This document shows, one piece after another, positions 38,988 through 47,519 of a DNA stretch of 64,000 nt (position 1 is the first letter of the stretch; every line of letters begins with the position of its first letter). The DNA lies in assembly GCA_963844885.1 (NCBI GenBank), contig CAWJQA010000018.1:1-64000 (forward strand). The letters run 5' to 3'. Below the pieces are notes generated by a model. The model was not told where the DNA came from and did no database searches. It was given only the letters and a program-made list of their open reading frames with translations. The position numbers were made by a program, and so were the translations under genes. Source of the DNA: DATMER01 sp963844885. GTDB lineage: Bacteria; Acidobacteriota; Thermoanaerobaculia; Multivoradales; UBA5704.

Positions 38988-39740
38988 GCTCTATCACATT
39001 GACGCGCCTAAGCGAACGACGTAACATCGTACCCAAGTGCAGAGGAGCCGGAACCTTGCGGCTTTGGCGCCCCGGCAGCAGGTTGTCAGATTTGGTGCTC
39101 GCTAAAACGCGTGCGAGTTCCCGGCGAGACTGAGGGGGTTATCAGTGCCAAAAAGCAGCATTCAAGAAAAATGAGGGCTATCATCAAACGACCCTCCGCA
39201 TCCAGTTTGAGAATCTCTATGCACTGGCTCGCGCTGGTCGTGAACTAAATTCGGCTGCGGATGTCGAACTCACGAGCGGGGCGGCGATAGAAACGACGAG
39301 GGCACTATCAGTATCTACCAAGTACATATGATTCGGCAGTCAGTTAAGAACCGACCTTCCTCAACGGCGATGGCGCATTCGCCGGGCATGGCAACATTGA
39401 ACGAATGCACGCCCGTGGTTGGGCATCGAGGTTCTGTCAGATCGCGCTAACCTGTAAAGCAGTCGTTCAAAAAGTGGGCAAGAGCGTCAGGAGTATATTG
39501 GAAGATTACTATGAGTCAATAACGTTTGTAGAAGGAGGTCGTGTGTCGAAGCCCATCTCTCTCAAGCATCGTGCCACCGCTCAGCGGCCGCATCTACAAT
39601 GATGCTTCTATAGCTCCGCCTGCTGGCTCGACGGCGCCTAGGATTTGGCTCATCGACATTGTGGCTCTGATGGCCATACGGACGAAATTCTCCAAAAAGA
39701 GGCATCTGGTTCGAGGGAAGATTGATGATGACGATGACTC
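38988..39740. other. AT-richer degenerate stretch
   Basis: No intact gene. A 50-codon open fragment (QTTLRIQFENLYALARAG, ending in TGA near 39330) and an ORF at 39405-39602 have no recognisable domain. The last 200 bases may be a frameshifted N-terminus of the DUF4238-like gene that follows. Confidence 0.45.
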
Positions 39741-40502
39741 TTGTCTACGGATAGCGCAGCTGCTGAGGCGTTCTGCAAGAAGTATCATCCCGAGCGCCAC
39801 GATGATTTTCGTCATCGTAACGAGGCTTCCGTCTACCCCATAGCCATTGATTTAGAGCAGCTTCTCAACATACTGGAGAATCTTCAGTCCTACAAGACAT
39901 TGCTCGACGTGATAAGGCGGCAACGGATAGACGGCCCAATGGAGAAAGTAGAATTGGCAGCGTTTGTTTTGGTTCAATCCATTCGCAGCCATGCACCCCT
40001 GAACTCTGTGCTCCAGTGGCACTCTGAGCTTGGGATCGAACGATTCGAGAGCTACGTCACGTTGAAGTGGCTTCTCGAAGATCGCGAGTTCCTCGCGGAA
40101 TCTATTGGGCCTCTTGCGTTCTCCCAATGGACTCTGTTTGCGACGAGAGCGGACACGTTCCCCCTTTGTGATTCGCCAGTGCTTGTTCAGCCGCAGAGCA
40201 TATTTGTCGCACTATCGCCGCGCCTCCTTCTCGAAATCTCTCTCCGTATACCGGCCCGCGAGCATGAATGGCGTCTGCGCAAGGCAGTGAAGCCCGGAAA
40301 ACTTGCAGAGTTTAGGCGCCGAACTATCGGCAACACATTCCGCGAGATCATCTTCTCTGATAGGAGCGTCTTGGAGTACTGGCAGAGTACTCCGGAGTTT
40401 AGACACCGATGGGAGACGATCCGTGATGTCAAGAGCTATAATCGGTTGGTAGAGGAGAACGGTCGTGAGACCTGGCACCTTAACGCGTTGGGTAACCAGT
40501 GA
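39741..40502 (+). CDS. DUF4238-like protein, probably 5' truncated
   Basis: A 253-residue frame. The part from about residue 85 (FVLVQSIRSHAPLNSVLQWH) to DTFPLCDSPVLVQPQSIFVA and LSPRLLLEI follows the DUF4238 pattern (a late DxPV motif then LSP). The first 30 residues (STDSAAAEAFCKKYHPER) look unrelated and no ribosome binding site is seen, so the true start is probably lost or frameshifted upstream. AT-richer than the core genes and probably acquired. Function unknown. Confidence 0.6.
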   Translation: MSTDSAAAEAFCKKYHPERHDDFRHRNEASVYPIAIDLEQLLNILENLQSYKTLLDVIRRQRIDGPMEKVELAAFVLVQSIRSHAPLNSVLQWHSELGIERFESYVTLKWLLEDREFLAESIGPLAFSQWTLFATRADTFPLCDSPVLVQPQSIFVALSPRLLLEISLRIPAREHEWRLRKAVKPGKLAEFRRRTIGNTFREIIFSDRSVLEYWQSTPEFRHRWETIRDVKSYNRLVEENGRETWHLNALGNQ

Positions 40503-40600
40503 GCCGCCCAACCAGCCGATCGAGTCGGCAGCAGCGTTCGGCGTCATAAGGGAGCGACAGAATGCGATGCGCGTGAAGTTGTAAATCTCGGAAGACAACC

Positions 40601-40632
40601 TTGCAGGAACGTAGGATCTCCTGTCCTATAAT
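40601..40632 (+). promoter_or_regulatory. possible promoter of the secreted-protein gene at 40683
   Basis: A perfect TATAAT at 40627-40632. The best upstream hexamer is TTGCAG at 40601-40606, giving a 20-base spacer, longer than ideal. Confidence 0.4.
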
Positions 40633-40682
40633 TAACACCTTGCAACCATGGCGGGTGTCCGACCGCGAAGGAGAAACAGAAC

Positions 40683-41564
40683 GTGAAGACTCATCGTCTC
40701 GTCGTTGCCGTAGCTCTCGTTCTCGCGCTAGTGAACGCTGCCACAGCACACGCCCAATGGGAGTGGCTGGCAACGCTAGCGCCTCTCGTTGACGGTATTC
40801 GCACAAATGTGGCGGCCATCAAGAACAAAAACAGAGACCAGAAGGCGTTGCAGCAAAAGATTCAAGATGACATCCAGCGCGTATATACCGCGGCGCTTGA
40901 AGGAGTTAGCACCGATGCAACGCAACTCGCTATGTGGAAGCCGGTTGTGGCGACAGTTCAGGGATGTCGCGAGCAAGCCAATCGCTGGCAATATACTAGG
41001 GAGATAGCGGCGTATCAGAGCCTGCCCGACCTTGTTTGGAACGAGATCACAGCCGAACGCGCAAAAGCACTGAAAGTAGCATTGATTGGCGTGCGCGATG
41101 ACCTAGCAGCCCGCAAGGAGGGGAAGTTGACGTGGCAGCAGGGTGGCGCAGACCTGCTAGCCTCCCTTAACAGAATGATTGCCGCGGCAGAGAGAATTGA
41201 AAAGGCAGTCAACTACCATTCATTGATAAAGGTCAGTGAAGGCCAGACGCCCAAGCTGTTGGAGCAGTTAAAGCGCCAGTCCGATATAGGGCCGTCGTTG
41301 ATGAGTGTGAAAAACGCGGCGGATCTCAACAACCTTGCCAACGAAACTCTAGGCATAGGGCTGACAGGCATTCAGGATGAGAGCCTTACCGTGCTAGCCT
41401 ATTGGGATGGTTTCATGGCTTCGCTATTTACTGGAATGGACAAGGCGACGAAGGATATGCAAGCGGCGCTCAAGAAGACCGTAGAAGGCCTTCCAATCAA
41501 GTATGCCGAGACAAAGACCTACGGTGAACTTCTCAAGTCCGTGGCTGATGCGCTTCAAAAGTAG
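40683..41564 (+). CDS. secreted helical protein, unknown
   Basis: A 293-residue protein with GTG start after AAGGAG. Signal peptide RLVVAVALVLALVNAATAHA. The mature part is almost entirely helical and charged, without cysteine pairs or enzyme motifs (for example IKNKNRDQKALQQKIQDDIQ and WNEITAERAKALKVALIGVR). No family recognised. Composition is AT-richer than the core and it lies in the acquired segment. Confidence 0.7.
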   Translation: MKTHRLVVAVALVLALVNAATAHAQWEWLATLAPLVDGIRTNVAAIKNKNRDQKALQQKIQDDIQRVYTAALEGVSTDATQLAMWKPVVATVQGCREQANRWQYTREIAAYQSLPDLVWNEITAERAKALKVALIGVRDDLAARKEGKLTWQQGGADLLASLNRMIAAAERIEKAVNYHSLIKVSEGQTPKLLEQLKRQSDIGPSLMSVKNAADLNNLANETLGIGLTGIQDESLTVLAYWDGFMASLFTGMDKATKDMQAALKKTVEGLPIKYAETKTYGELLKSVADALQK

Positions 41565-41623
41565 AAGAGAGGGCCATGTGGACGTAAATCAGCTCAGAAA
41601 GCAGGCTTCGCCCCCTCAGGAAG

Positions 41624-42970
41624 GGGTGCCACCCGATTTTAGAGAGGGAGTAGGGAATTGGCTCTCCGGCTGTTGGGATAAACCACGGATCGGCCTCGGC
41701 GCGTTGATTTTTCGGTCGGATCGCGGCTGGATGGCTCGGCGGGTGGCGAAGATTTGCCCGCTTCGGAGAACAGAGATCACCGGCTCACCTGCGATTCGTG
41801 CTCGCCAGGCACACCTCTTCCTCGCGTTCCGCGGGAGCGCATCGACAGTCACCGGCTGTGGGTCGAGCTCCGCCGCCCCCGGTCAAGGAGGGCCGACGGC
41901 ATCGGCTCTCACGAAGGGCAGGCCTGGCGGAAACGAGCCGATCGGGAATCTCGCCGACCGATCTCCCTCCCGCCAGCGGTCGGCGGCCTCCCGGAACGCG
42001 GCCACGAACATGGCATAGGCTTCCCAGAAGGCCTTGCGCACGGCTTTGGTCGCCGCGTGGTACAGCGGCGCCGGTGATTTCTTCCTCCACGCCGGACGGT
42101 CGTCCGGCTTCTGGCGGAGGATGGCGGCGACTCCTAGCGGCGCCCGGCCGGTCCTGGCGAGCTCGGCGCTCGCCTCGCTCTCGATGGCTTCGACCAGGTC
42201 GGCGACTCGCTTGCGGTAGTCCTCGGGAGAGAGGTGAGCCCAGCAGGGGAGAGGCGTCAACTCGAAGGTCTCCTCGGTAGCGTACTTCAGGCGATCGAAG
42301 TCCTCTCCCCGTTTCCTGGCGGCGCTCTCCTGGGTGCGGTTGAACCAGAATCCCCGGATCGGCTCCCCGGCGAGGATCTCCCGGACGCTGTGGACGCCGG
42401 GCCATTCGCTGGCATGGGCGACCAGACCTTCCTTGACTCCGTGGGAGAGGAGATACCGGAGTCGGTCGACCTGGGCAGGCTCCTCGTTGCTGACCAGGAT
42501 GGCATGGTAGCGGTCGTCCCAGACATCTCTTGTCCAGCCGTACAGGCGGTTGACCTCGAGAGCGATGTTGGAGTTGAGGTACTCCATGAAGCGGGCGAGC
42601 TGGTTGGCGTCGTCCACCGACAGAAGGAGATGAAAGTGGGTATTCATGAAAACCACACAATGACAACGGACCGGGTGGAGGGTCTGGGCGCGGCCCAGGA
42701 CGCCTCCGACGATCTCGTTGAGGGAAGGGCCCGAACGCAGGAGGAACCGGGACTGGAACGTCCGTACGGTCACCTCCACGAGCGAGCCCCCTTCGGGTAC
42801 AAAGCGCACACGTCTGGCCATGCCCTCTATAAAGACGGAAAACGGCCGGCGAATGTCATTTCAGAATAAGTCGAGATCTTGAGCTCGCCCTCTCTTCGGC
42901 TATGCCCCGTGCCCCATGTCCGAGCCCCTGATCCCTTCTCGAAGATCCACTCGAAGATCGGGTGGCACCC
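41624..42970 (-). mobile_element. RAYT unit flanked by 14 bp inverted repeats
   Basis: GGGTGCCACCCGAT at 41624-41637 is the exact reverse complement of 42957-42970. Each end is itself palindromic (GGGTGCCACCC), as in REP sequences. The transposase gene fills most of the space; 41638-41882 holds its 3' flank, which also recurs at 8130-8450. Confidence 0.75.
41883..42821 (-). CDS. REP-associated tyrosine transposase (RAYT, Y1)
   Basis: A 312-residue HUH transposase of the IS200-like/RAYT group that moves REP palindromes. The HUH motif is FMNTHFHLLLSVDD near residue 60, LARFMEYLNSNIALEVNRLY is typical, and the Y1 tyrosine is probably in VDRLRYLLSHGVKEGL. The C-terminal tail (DRSARFPIGSFPPGLPFV) is encoded within the sequence repeated at 8.4 kb. 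It appears intact. Confidence 0.88.
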   Translation of the reverse strand: MARRVRFVPEGGSLVEVTVRTFQSRFLLRSGPSLNEIVGGVLGRAQTLHPVRCHCVVFMNTHFHLLLSVDDANQLARFMEYLNSNIALEVNRLYGWTRDVWDDRYHAILVSNEEPAQVDRLRYLLSHGVKEGLVAHASEWPGVHSVREILAGEPIRGFWFNRTQESAARKRGEDFDRLKYATEETFELTPLPCWAHLSPEDYRKRVADLVEAIESEASAELARTGRAPLGVAAILRQKPDDRPAWRKKSPAPLYHAATKAVRKAFWEAYAMFVAAFREAADRWREGDRSARFPIGSFPPGLPFVRADAVGPP

Positions 42971-43128
42971 ACTCCAGCTGTGCTGGAAGCGAACCGGCTC
43001 CTGGCTGAGGAGGAGCTCCGAAACGAGGATGTGATCCGGGAGCCCTTCCGGCTCTCTGCGTGAAGAGGCTCGATCTCATCCGCCACCTGGAGGCGCACGG
43101 CTGCGAGCTCCTCCGCGAGGGCGGCGGT
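42962..43128 (+). pseudogene. remnants of a HicA-type toxin-antitoxin module
   Basis: A 33-codon C-terminal antitoxin-like tail (EANRLLAEEELRNEDVIREP, stop at 43061) overlaps GTG at 43060. That GTG opens KRLDLIRHLEAHGCELLREG, the N-terminus of a HicA RNase. HicA then breaks off after about 23 codons, before its catalytic His region. The RAYT inverted repeat lies directly at the left end, so the antitoxin was probably cut by that insertion. Confidence 0.65.
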
Positions 43129-43170
43129 AGGCTATACTGCCCAGGAGAATTGAAGGAGGAGGCCAGAGCG

Positions 43171-43398
43171 ATGAACCGAGTCCTCACCGTAGCCCAAATC
43201 GAAAAGCAATTCGAGTCCGAATGGGTCTTGGTGGAAGACCCCGAGACCGACGACGCTCTGGAAGTTCAAAGCGGCAAGGTTCGTTGGCACAGCAAAGACC
43301 GGGATGAGGTCTATCGCAAGGCCGTGGAGTTGCGTCCCAAACGGTTCGCCATGCTCTACACCGGCAAGATGCCCGAAGACACGGCTGTCGTGCTATGA
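43171..43398 (+). CDS. small protein of unknown function
   Basis: A 75-residue soluble protein (VAQIEKQFESEWVLVEDPET) with AGGAGG nine bases before the ATG. A frame that reads in from 43060 passes through the HicA remnant, but the strong ribosome binding site decides for 43171. Its stop overlaps the start of the aspartyl-protease gene by ATGA, so the two form a conserved-looking pair. I recognise no domain. Confidence 0.75.
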   Translation: MNRVLTVAQIEKQFESEWVLVEDPETDDALEVQSGKVRWHSKDRDEVYRKAVELRPKRFAMLYTGKMPEDTAVVL

Positions 43399-43778
43399 GC
43401 TTTTCGTTCGATTCCCAGCAGGGGCTGGTCATCGTGCGTGCGGAGCTATGGGGTCCTGCCGGGAGTGCCGTGTTACGACTGGCACTCGATACGGGGGCGA
43501 CCGGTACGTTGGTGAACGTCGGATTGCTGGTTGCCGTTGGCTACGATCCGGCTCTGTCTCCAGATCGTGTCCAGGTGACTACGGGCAGCGGCGTCGAGTT
43601 TGTACCATGCCTTACGCTGGATAAGATCAGGTCTTTGGGGCAGGACCGCATTGGCTTTCCCGTGTTGGGTCACACCTTGCCCCCCAGCGCAGGTATCGAC
43701 GGCCTCCTGGGGCTGGATTTCCTTCGCGGACAGTGCCTGACCCTGGATTTTCGCATCGGCCAAGTAACGCTTGTCTGA
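43395..43778 (+). CDS. retropepsin-like aspartyl protease
   Basis: A 127-residue single-lobe aspartic protease of clan AA. The catalytic motif is LALDTGATGTLVN near residues 28-40 and the second conserved block is IDGLLGLDFLRG near 102-113. Such proteins work as homodimers. No signal peptide. It is coupled to the preceding 75-residue protein, which may be a partner or substrate (inference). Confidence 0.85.
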   Translation: MSFSFDSQQGLVIVRAELWGPAGSAVLRLALDTGATGTLVNVGLLVAVGYDPALSPDRVQVTTGSGVEFVPCLTLDKIRSLGQDRIGFPVLGHTLPPSAGIDGLLGLDFLRGQCLTLDFRIGQVTLV

Positions 43779-43951
43779 GAGGAGATGACCGAGCTTATGC
43801 TCTACATGGTTCTGGAGAGGTTCAAAGACGGTGCCGCCCCGGAGATCTACCGCCGGGCAAGCGGACGCCTCCCCTTCAGAGACCATAAGGGAGAGAGCCT
43901 GCCGTAGCGTCATCTGGAAGCTTTCGCGCGCTCCCCGGGTTTACGAGGGTG

Positions 43952-44614
43952 ATGCGTGCGAAGCGGCTTCTCCTTACCCTGATCCCCGCCGTCCTTCTCT
44001 TGGGAGCGACGCCGGCACCCTCGCCGCCGGGGCAGTTCCGGTTCGAGAGATTCAACCGCAGCTATCCCGAGGCGGCGCCGCGGATCGCGCCGATCGTCCA
44101 GGGGCCGCTGAAGATCCAGCTCTCGGCGCCGCGCAGCAACCTCACCCTGCGCAGCAATCTCCTGCGCCTGGAGCCGAGTCCCGGCGGGAGCCACACGGCC
44201 GAGCTGAGGGTGGAGTTCGCCGGGCAGGGCTGGCTGGTGGCGGACGTGGACGTCGCCGGCTTGACCGGCACCCGTCTCCAGGATCAGGTGGTCGTGCCGG
44301 ACCAGGCCGCGACGCTGGAGGGCCGGGTGAGGGTGACGCGGGAGCCCGGAGCCTACGTGGTCACCACCGAGCAGCTCCCGAAGCAGATCCGGGTGAAGAT
44401 CCAGAGCGGCGTGGGAACGCAGATCGTGAGCTTCTGCGACCGCATCCCCACCCTGCTGGCCGACCTCGACTGCGAACGCCTCAACCAGGCGCTGACCAGC
44501 GCCGTGGTCCCCCTCCCGCCGGCCGGCGAGAGCTATCTTCTGGAGGATGCGGACCTGACTCCCCAGGAGCGGCAACAGTTCGAGGCCTACCTGGCGGCCA
44601 GCGGGGGAGGGTGA
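43952..44614 (+). CDS. secreted protein, unknown
   Basis: A 220-residue protein with signal peptide RAKRLLLTLIPAVLLLGATP. The mature part is beta-rich in the first half (LKIQLSAPRSNLTLRSNLLR) and ends with a helical segment (EDADLTPQERQQFEAYLAAS). ATG at 43952 or GTG at 43949. No family recognised. Confidence 0.7.
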   Translation: MRAKRLLLTLIPAVLLLGATPAPSPPGQFRFERFNRSYPEAAPRIAPIVQGPLKIQLSAPRSNLTLRSNLLRLEPSPGGSHTAELRVEFAGQGWLVADVDVAGLTGTRLQDQVVVPDQAATLEGRVRVTREPGAYVVTTEQLPKQIRVKIQSGVGTQIVSFCDRIPTLLADLDCERLNQALTSAVVPLPPAGESYLLEDADLTPQERQQFEAYLAASGGG

Positions 44615-44626
44615 TCAGGCCAGTTG

Positions 44627-44983
44627 TCAGGCTTCCTTGGCCTTGAGGCCGAACCGTTCGCGGACCATCGCGATGGGATCGTTGCCCATGCGCTCCTTCC
44701 AGACTTCGAGGAGGCGGACGCGGCGGTCCAGGTCCGAGTGGGACAGATGAAAGATCTTGCGCATCTCTTCGAGCTGGCCTGAAACCTCCGCTCGAAGCGG
44801 CTCCAACCCCTCGTCGAAGCCGGCGGCCATCCCTTCCGCAAGCAGTTGAACGTCTTCGCGTAATCCCCCGATCTCGGTGCGGGCTTCACGGATCGTCCCT
44901 TCGAGGCGCATCAGGCGACCCTCCAGGGCTGTAGTCGTCTCGCGGAAGCGCTCGTCCAGATAGGAGGCCAGTTCCTGGTCCAT
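44627..44983 (-). CDS. small coiled-coil protein
   Basis: A 118-residue soluble protein that is nearly all coiled coil (LEGRLMRLEGTIREARTEIG, then LRAEVSGQLEEMRKIFHLSH) with a basic C-terminus. Convergent with the preceding gene, 12 bases apart. No family recognised. Confidence 0.65.
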   Translation of the reverse strand: MDQELASYLDERFRETTTALEGRLMRLEGTIREARTEIGGLREDVQLLAEGMAAGFDEGLEPLRAEVSGQLEEMRKIFHLSHSDLDRRVRLLEVWKERMGNDPIAMVRERFGLKAKEA

Positions 44984-45165
44984 GTTACTCTCTCCTTGCG
45001 CCGGTAGCGTTCATGCGGTACAGCCTACCATGGTCCGGCGCTTCCCGCGGCGCGAATGTTCCCCCCGCGCCGTTTGTTACAATGACCGGCCGGGGCTCGC
45101 GCCCCGCCATCGATCCCCTCGCACAACCTTCCCGCGAGAGACAAAGGCTTGGAGGAATCAGCCGC

Positions 45166-45711
45166 ATGGCCCGACGCATGATGAACCGCCTGTTCTACTT
45201 CACGGTCGAGGATGAGAGCATTCTCGCCGAATCGTTTGCGCAGCTCGAGAAGGAAGTCTATGCCATCACCTACAAGGTCACCGGCACCGAGGACGTCTTC
45301 GTCACCACGAGCGAGACCAAGGACGCGATGGACCGCCACGACATCCCGTACAACCTTCTGGCGGAGGAGGACGGCTCGCGCATCGCCGTCTACCACTCGC
45401 CCCTGTCGCGCGAGGAGCTGGCCGACTACGAGGACGCGGTCAAGGCCCTCACTCTCGCCTGCCGCGCCATCGGCGTGGCCTGCGTGGGTGTCAACGGCGA
45501 GTCGAACCTCGGGTTCGACCTGTCGCAGGGTGCCAAGAGCTATACCTACTTCACCGCACCCGCCGGACACACCTTCATCTGGCGCCTGTTTCGCGAGCGC
45601 GACGAGGCGGTCGACTTCCTGACCAAGCTGACCGGCGGCGACAAGAAGGCCGTGGAGTGGGCCGAGTCGATGCCGTTGGCCTCGGTCAAGGAGCTCAAGT
45701 CCTACCATTGA
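45166..45711 (+). CDS. conserved hypothetical protein
   Basis: A 181-residue soluble protein starting MARRMMNRLFYFTVEDESIL. GGAGG lies ten bases before the ATG. It reads as a mixed alpha/beta domain (EVYAITYKVTGTEDVFVTTS) with no catalytic motif that I recognise. It ends seven bases before xseA and is likely co-transcribed with it. Confidence 0.75.
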   Translation: MARRMMNRLFYFTVEDESILAESFAQLEKEVYAITYKVTGTEDVFVTTSETKDAMDRHDIPYNLLAEEDGSRIAVYHSPLSREELADYEDAVKALTLACRAIGVACVGVNGESNLGFDLSQGAKSYTYFTAPAGHTFIWRLFRERDEAVDFLTKLTGGDKKAVEWAESMPLASVKELKSYH

Positions 45712-45718
45712 GCTACCC

Positions 45719-47086
45719 TTGAGCCAGCCCCTGTTCGAGCCCACGTACTCGGTCTCCCGCCTCTGCGGAGAGGTCCGCGACTTCCTCGGCGAGGCGTTCG
45801 CCTCGGTCTGGGTCGTGGGCGAGGCGCAGCGCGTCCGGCCCAGCCAGCGCGGGCATCTCTACTTCGAGCTGGTCGAGAAGGGCGAGCGCGACGAGATCGT
45901 CGGCAAGCTGGAGGCCGTCGTCTGGAAGAACGACCTCCTGCGCGTCCGCCGCCTGCTCGGCGTCTCCGGGCAGCAGATCTCCGAAGGCATGCAGATCCGC
46001 GTCCGCGGCGGCCTCGACTTCTACGCCCCCGGCGGCCGGCTTCAGCTTTGCGTCAAGGACGTCGATCCGGCCTTCACCCTCGGCCAACTGGAGCAGCGCC
46101 GGCGGGAGACGCTGGCCGCGCTCGCGGCGGCCGGACTGATGGAGCTCAACCGCGCCCTGCCGCTGCCGGACCTGCCGCTCGACATCGCGCTGATCACGTC
46201 CTACGGCAGCGCCGCCTATCACGACTTCCTCTCCGGCCTCCAGGAGAGCGGCTACGGCTTCCGGGTGATCCTCGTCCACGCCTCGGTCCAGGGAAAAGAG
46301 GCCGAGCGCGAGGTGGTCTCGGCGCTGGCGGCTCTGGCGGGGCTGCCGATCGGCCTGGCGGTCCTGATCCGCGGCGGCGGCTCGCGCAGCGACCTGGCCG
46401 TGTTCGACAGCCGAGCGATCGCGGAGGCCATCGCCCGCGCGCCGTTCCCGGTGCTCGCCGGTCTCGGCCATGAGATCGACCGCTCGATCGCCGACATGGT
46501 GGCGCACTCGTCCTTCAAGACGCCGACCGCGGTGGCGGAGTTTCTGGTGGAGACGGTGGCGGGCTGGGAGATGGCCCTGGACGAGCTGCGCCGCCGGCTG
46601 ATCCGCGAGGCGCTGGAGCCGCTGCGCGCCGGCCGCGAGGCCTTGGGCCGCGCCGAGCGTGGAGTGAGCCTGGCCCGGATGCGCCTCGCCGCGGCCGGCG
46701 AGAGGATCGAGGAGCACGCCCGCGCCCTGGCCCGCCTCGGACGCACCGCGCTGCGCCAGGCCGCGCGCCGGCAGTCCGAGCTGCGCGCCCGTCTCGCCGA
46801 GCTGGTCCCGCGGAGGGTCGAGCGGGGAGAGCGCGACCGCATCCGGCTCGGCGAGCGCATCGCGGGCACGGCGAAAGGCCGGCTGCGCGAGACCCGCGCC
46901 ACGCTCCAGGGGATGGAGCGGCTCTGTGTCCAACTCGCACCCGAGCGCACCCTCGAGCGCGGCTTCAGCCTCACCCGCGGCCCCGGCGGCATCCTGCTCC
47001 GGGACCCTGCCCAGGTCGCCGCCGGCGACCGCGTCACCACCCGACTGGCCGGAGGCATTCTCACGAGCCGAGTGGAGGAGTCATGA
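45719..47086 (+). CDS. xseA: exodeoxyribonuclease VII large subunit
   Basis: Catalytic subunit that degrades single-stranded DNA. 455 residues from TTG 45719. An N-terminal OB fold (YSVSRLCGEVRDFLGEAFAS) is followed by the catalytic domain with LPLDIALITSYGSAAYHDFL, LIRGGGSRSDLAVFDSRAIA and PVLAGLGHEIDRSIADMVAH. The C-terminal half is coiled coil. It overlaps xseB by four bases. Confidence 0.95.
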   Translation: MSQPLFEPTYSVSRLCGEVRDFLGEAFASVWVVGEAQRVRPSQRGHLYFELVEKGERDEIVGKLEAVVWKNDLLRVRRLLGVSGQQISEGMQIRVRGGLDFYAPGGRLQLCVKDVDPAFTLGQLEQRRRETLAALAAAGLMELNRALPLPDLPLDIALITSYGSAAYHDFLSGLQESGYGFRVILVHASVQGKEAEREVVSALAALAGLPIGLAVLIRGGGSRSDLAVFDSRAIAEAIARAPFPVLAGLGHEIDRSIADMVAHSSFKTPTAVAEFLVETVAGWEMALDELRRRLIREALEPLRAGREALGRAERGVSLARMRLAAAGERIEEHARALARLGRTALRQAARRQSELRARLAELVPRRVERGERDRIRLGERIAGTAKGRLRETRATLQGMERLCVQLAPERTLERGFSLTRGPGGILLRDPAQVAAGDRVTTRLAGGILTSRVEES

Positions 47087-47325
47087 GCGACCTGTTTTCA
47101 AGTCCCGAGCCGCCCGCCGGAGAGCCGGAGCTGAGCTTCCGAGAGGCCATGGAAGAGCTGGAAGGCATCCTGGAGCGGATCGAAGGCGAGGAGGTCGACA
47201 TCGACCGTCTCGCCGCAGAGCTCCGCCGCGCCGCCCAGCTCCTCGACCTCTGCCGCGGCAAGATCCGCAAGGCGGAAGTCGAGGTCACGCAGATCGTCCA
47301 GAGCCTGGAGGAGGAAGAGGAGTAG
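47083..47325 (+). CDS. xseB: exodeoxyribonuclease VII small subunit
   Basis: An 80-residue partner of XseA: SFREAMEELEGILERIEGEE and LAAELRRAAQLLDLCRGKIR are the typical two-helix signature. ATG overlaps the xseA stop (ATGA), so the two are translationally coupled. Confidence 0.95.
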   Translation: MSDLFSSPEPPAGEPELSFREAMEELEGILERIEGEEVDIDRLAAELRRAAQLLDLCRGKIRKAEVEVTQIVQSLEEEEE

Positions 47326-47327
47326 GG

Positions 47328-47483
47328 CCCTCACCCCCAACCCCTCTCCCGGTCCGCCCGAGTCCCCCGCCCCGGGCGAGGGGCGCCCCCGCACACCCAA
47401 AACCAAAGAAACACAAGCAAGTCTCCCCCTCTCCCGGGGAGGGGGACTCGGGTGGACCGGGAGAGGGGGCCGGGGGGTGAGGG
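47328..47483. repeat. 156 bp long inverted repeat after xseB
   Basis: Arms of about 40 bases: the left begins CCCTCACCCCC and the right ends GGGGGTGAGGG, with matching CTCTCCCGGTCC and GGACCGGGAG inside and only a few mismatches. The loop contains another C-rich/G-rich pair. As RNA it would form a very strong hairpin between xseB and the TPR gene. Confidence 0.8.
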
Positions 47484-47519
47484 CCGCAGGCCGCGGACGC
47501 TGCTACCATGGAAGGCGCC

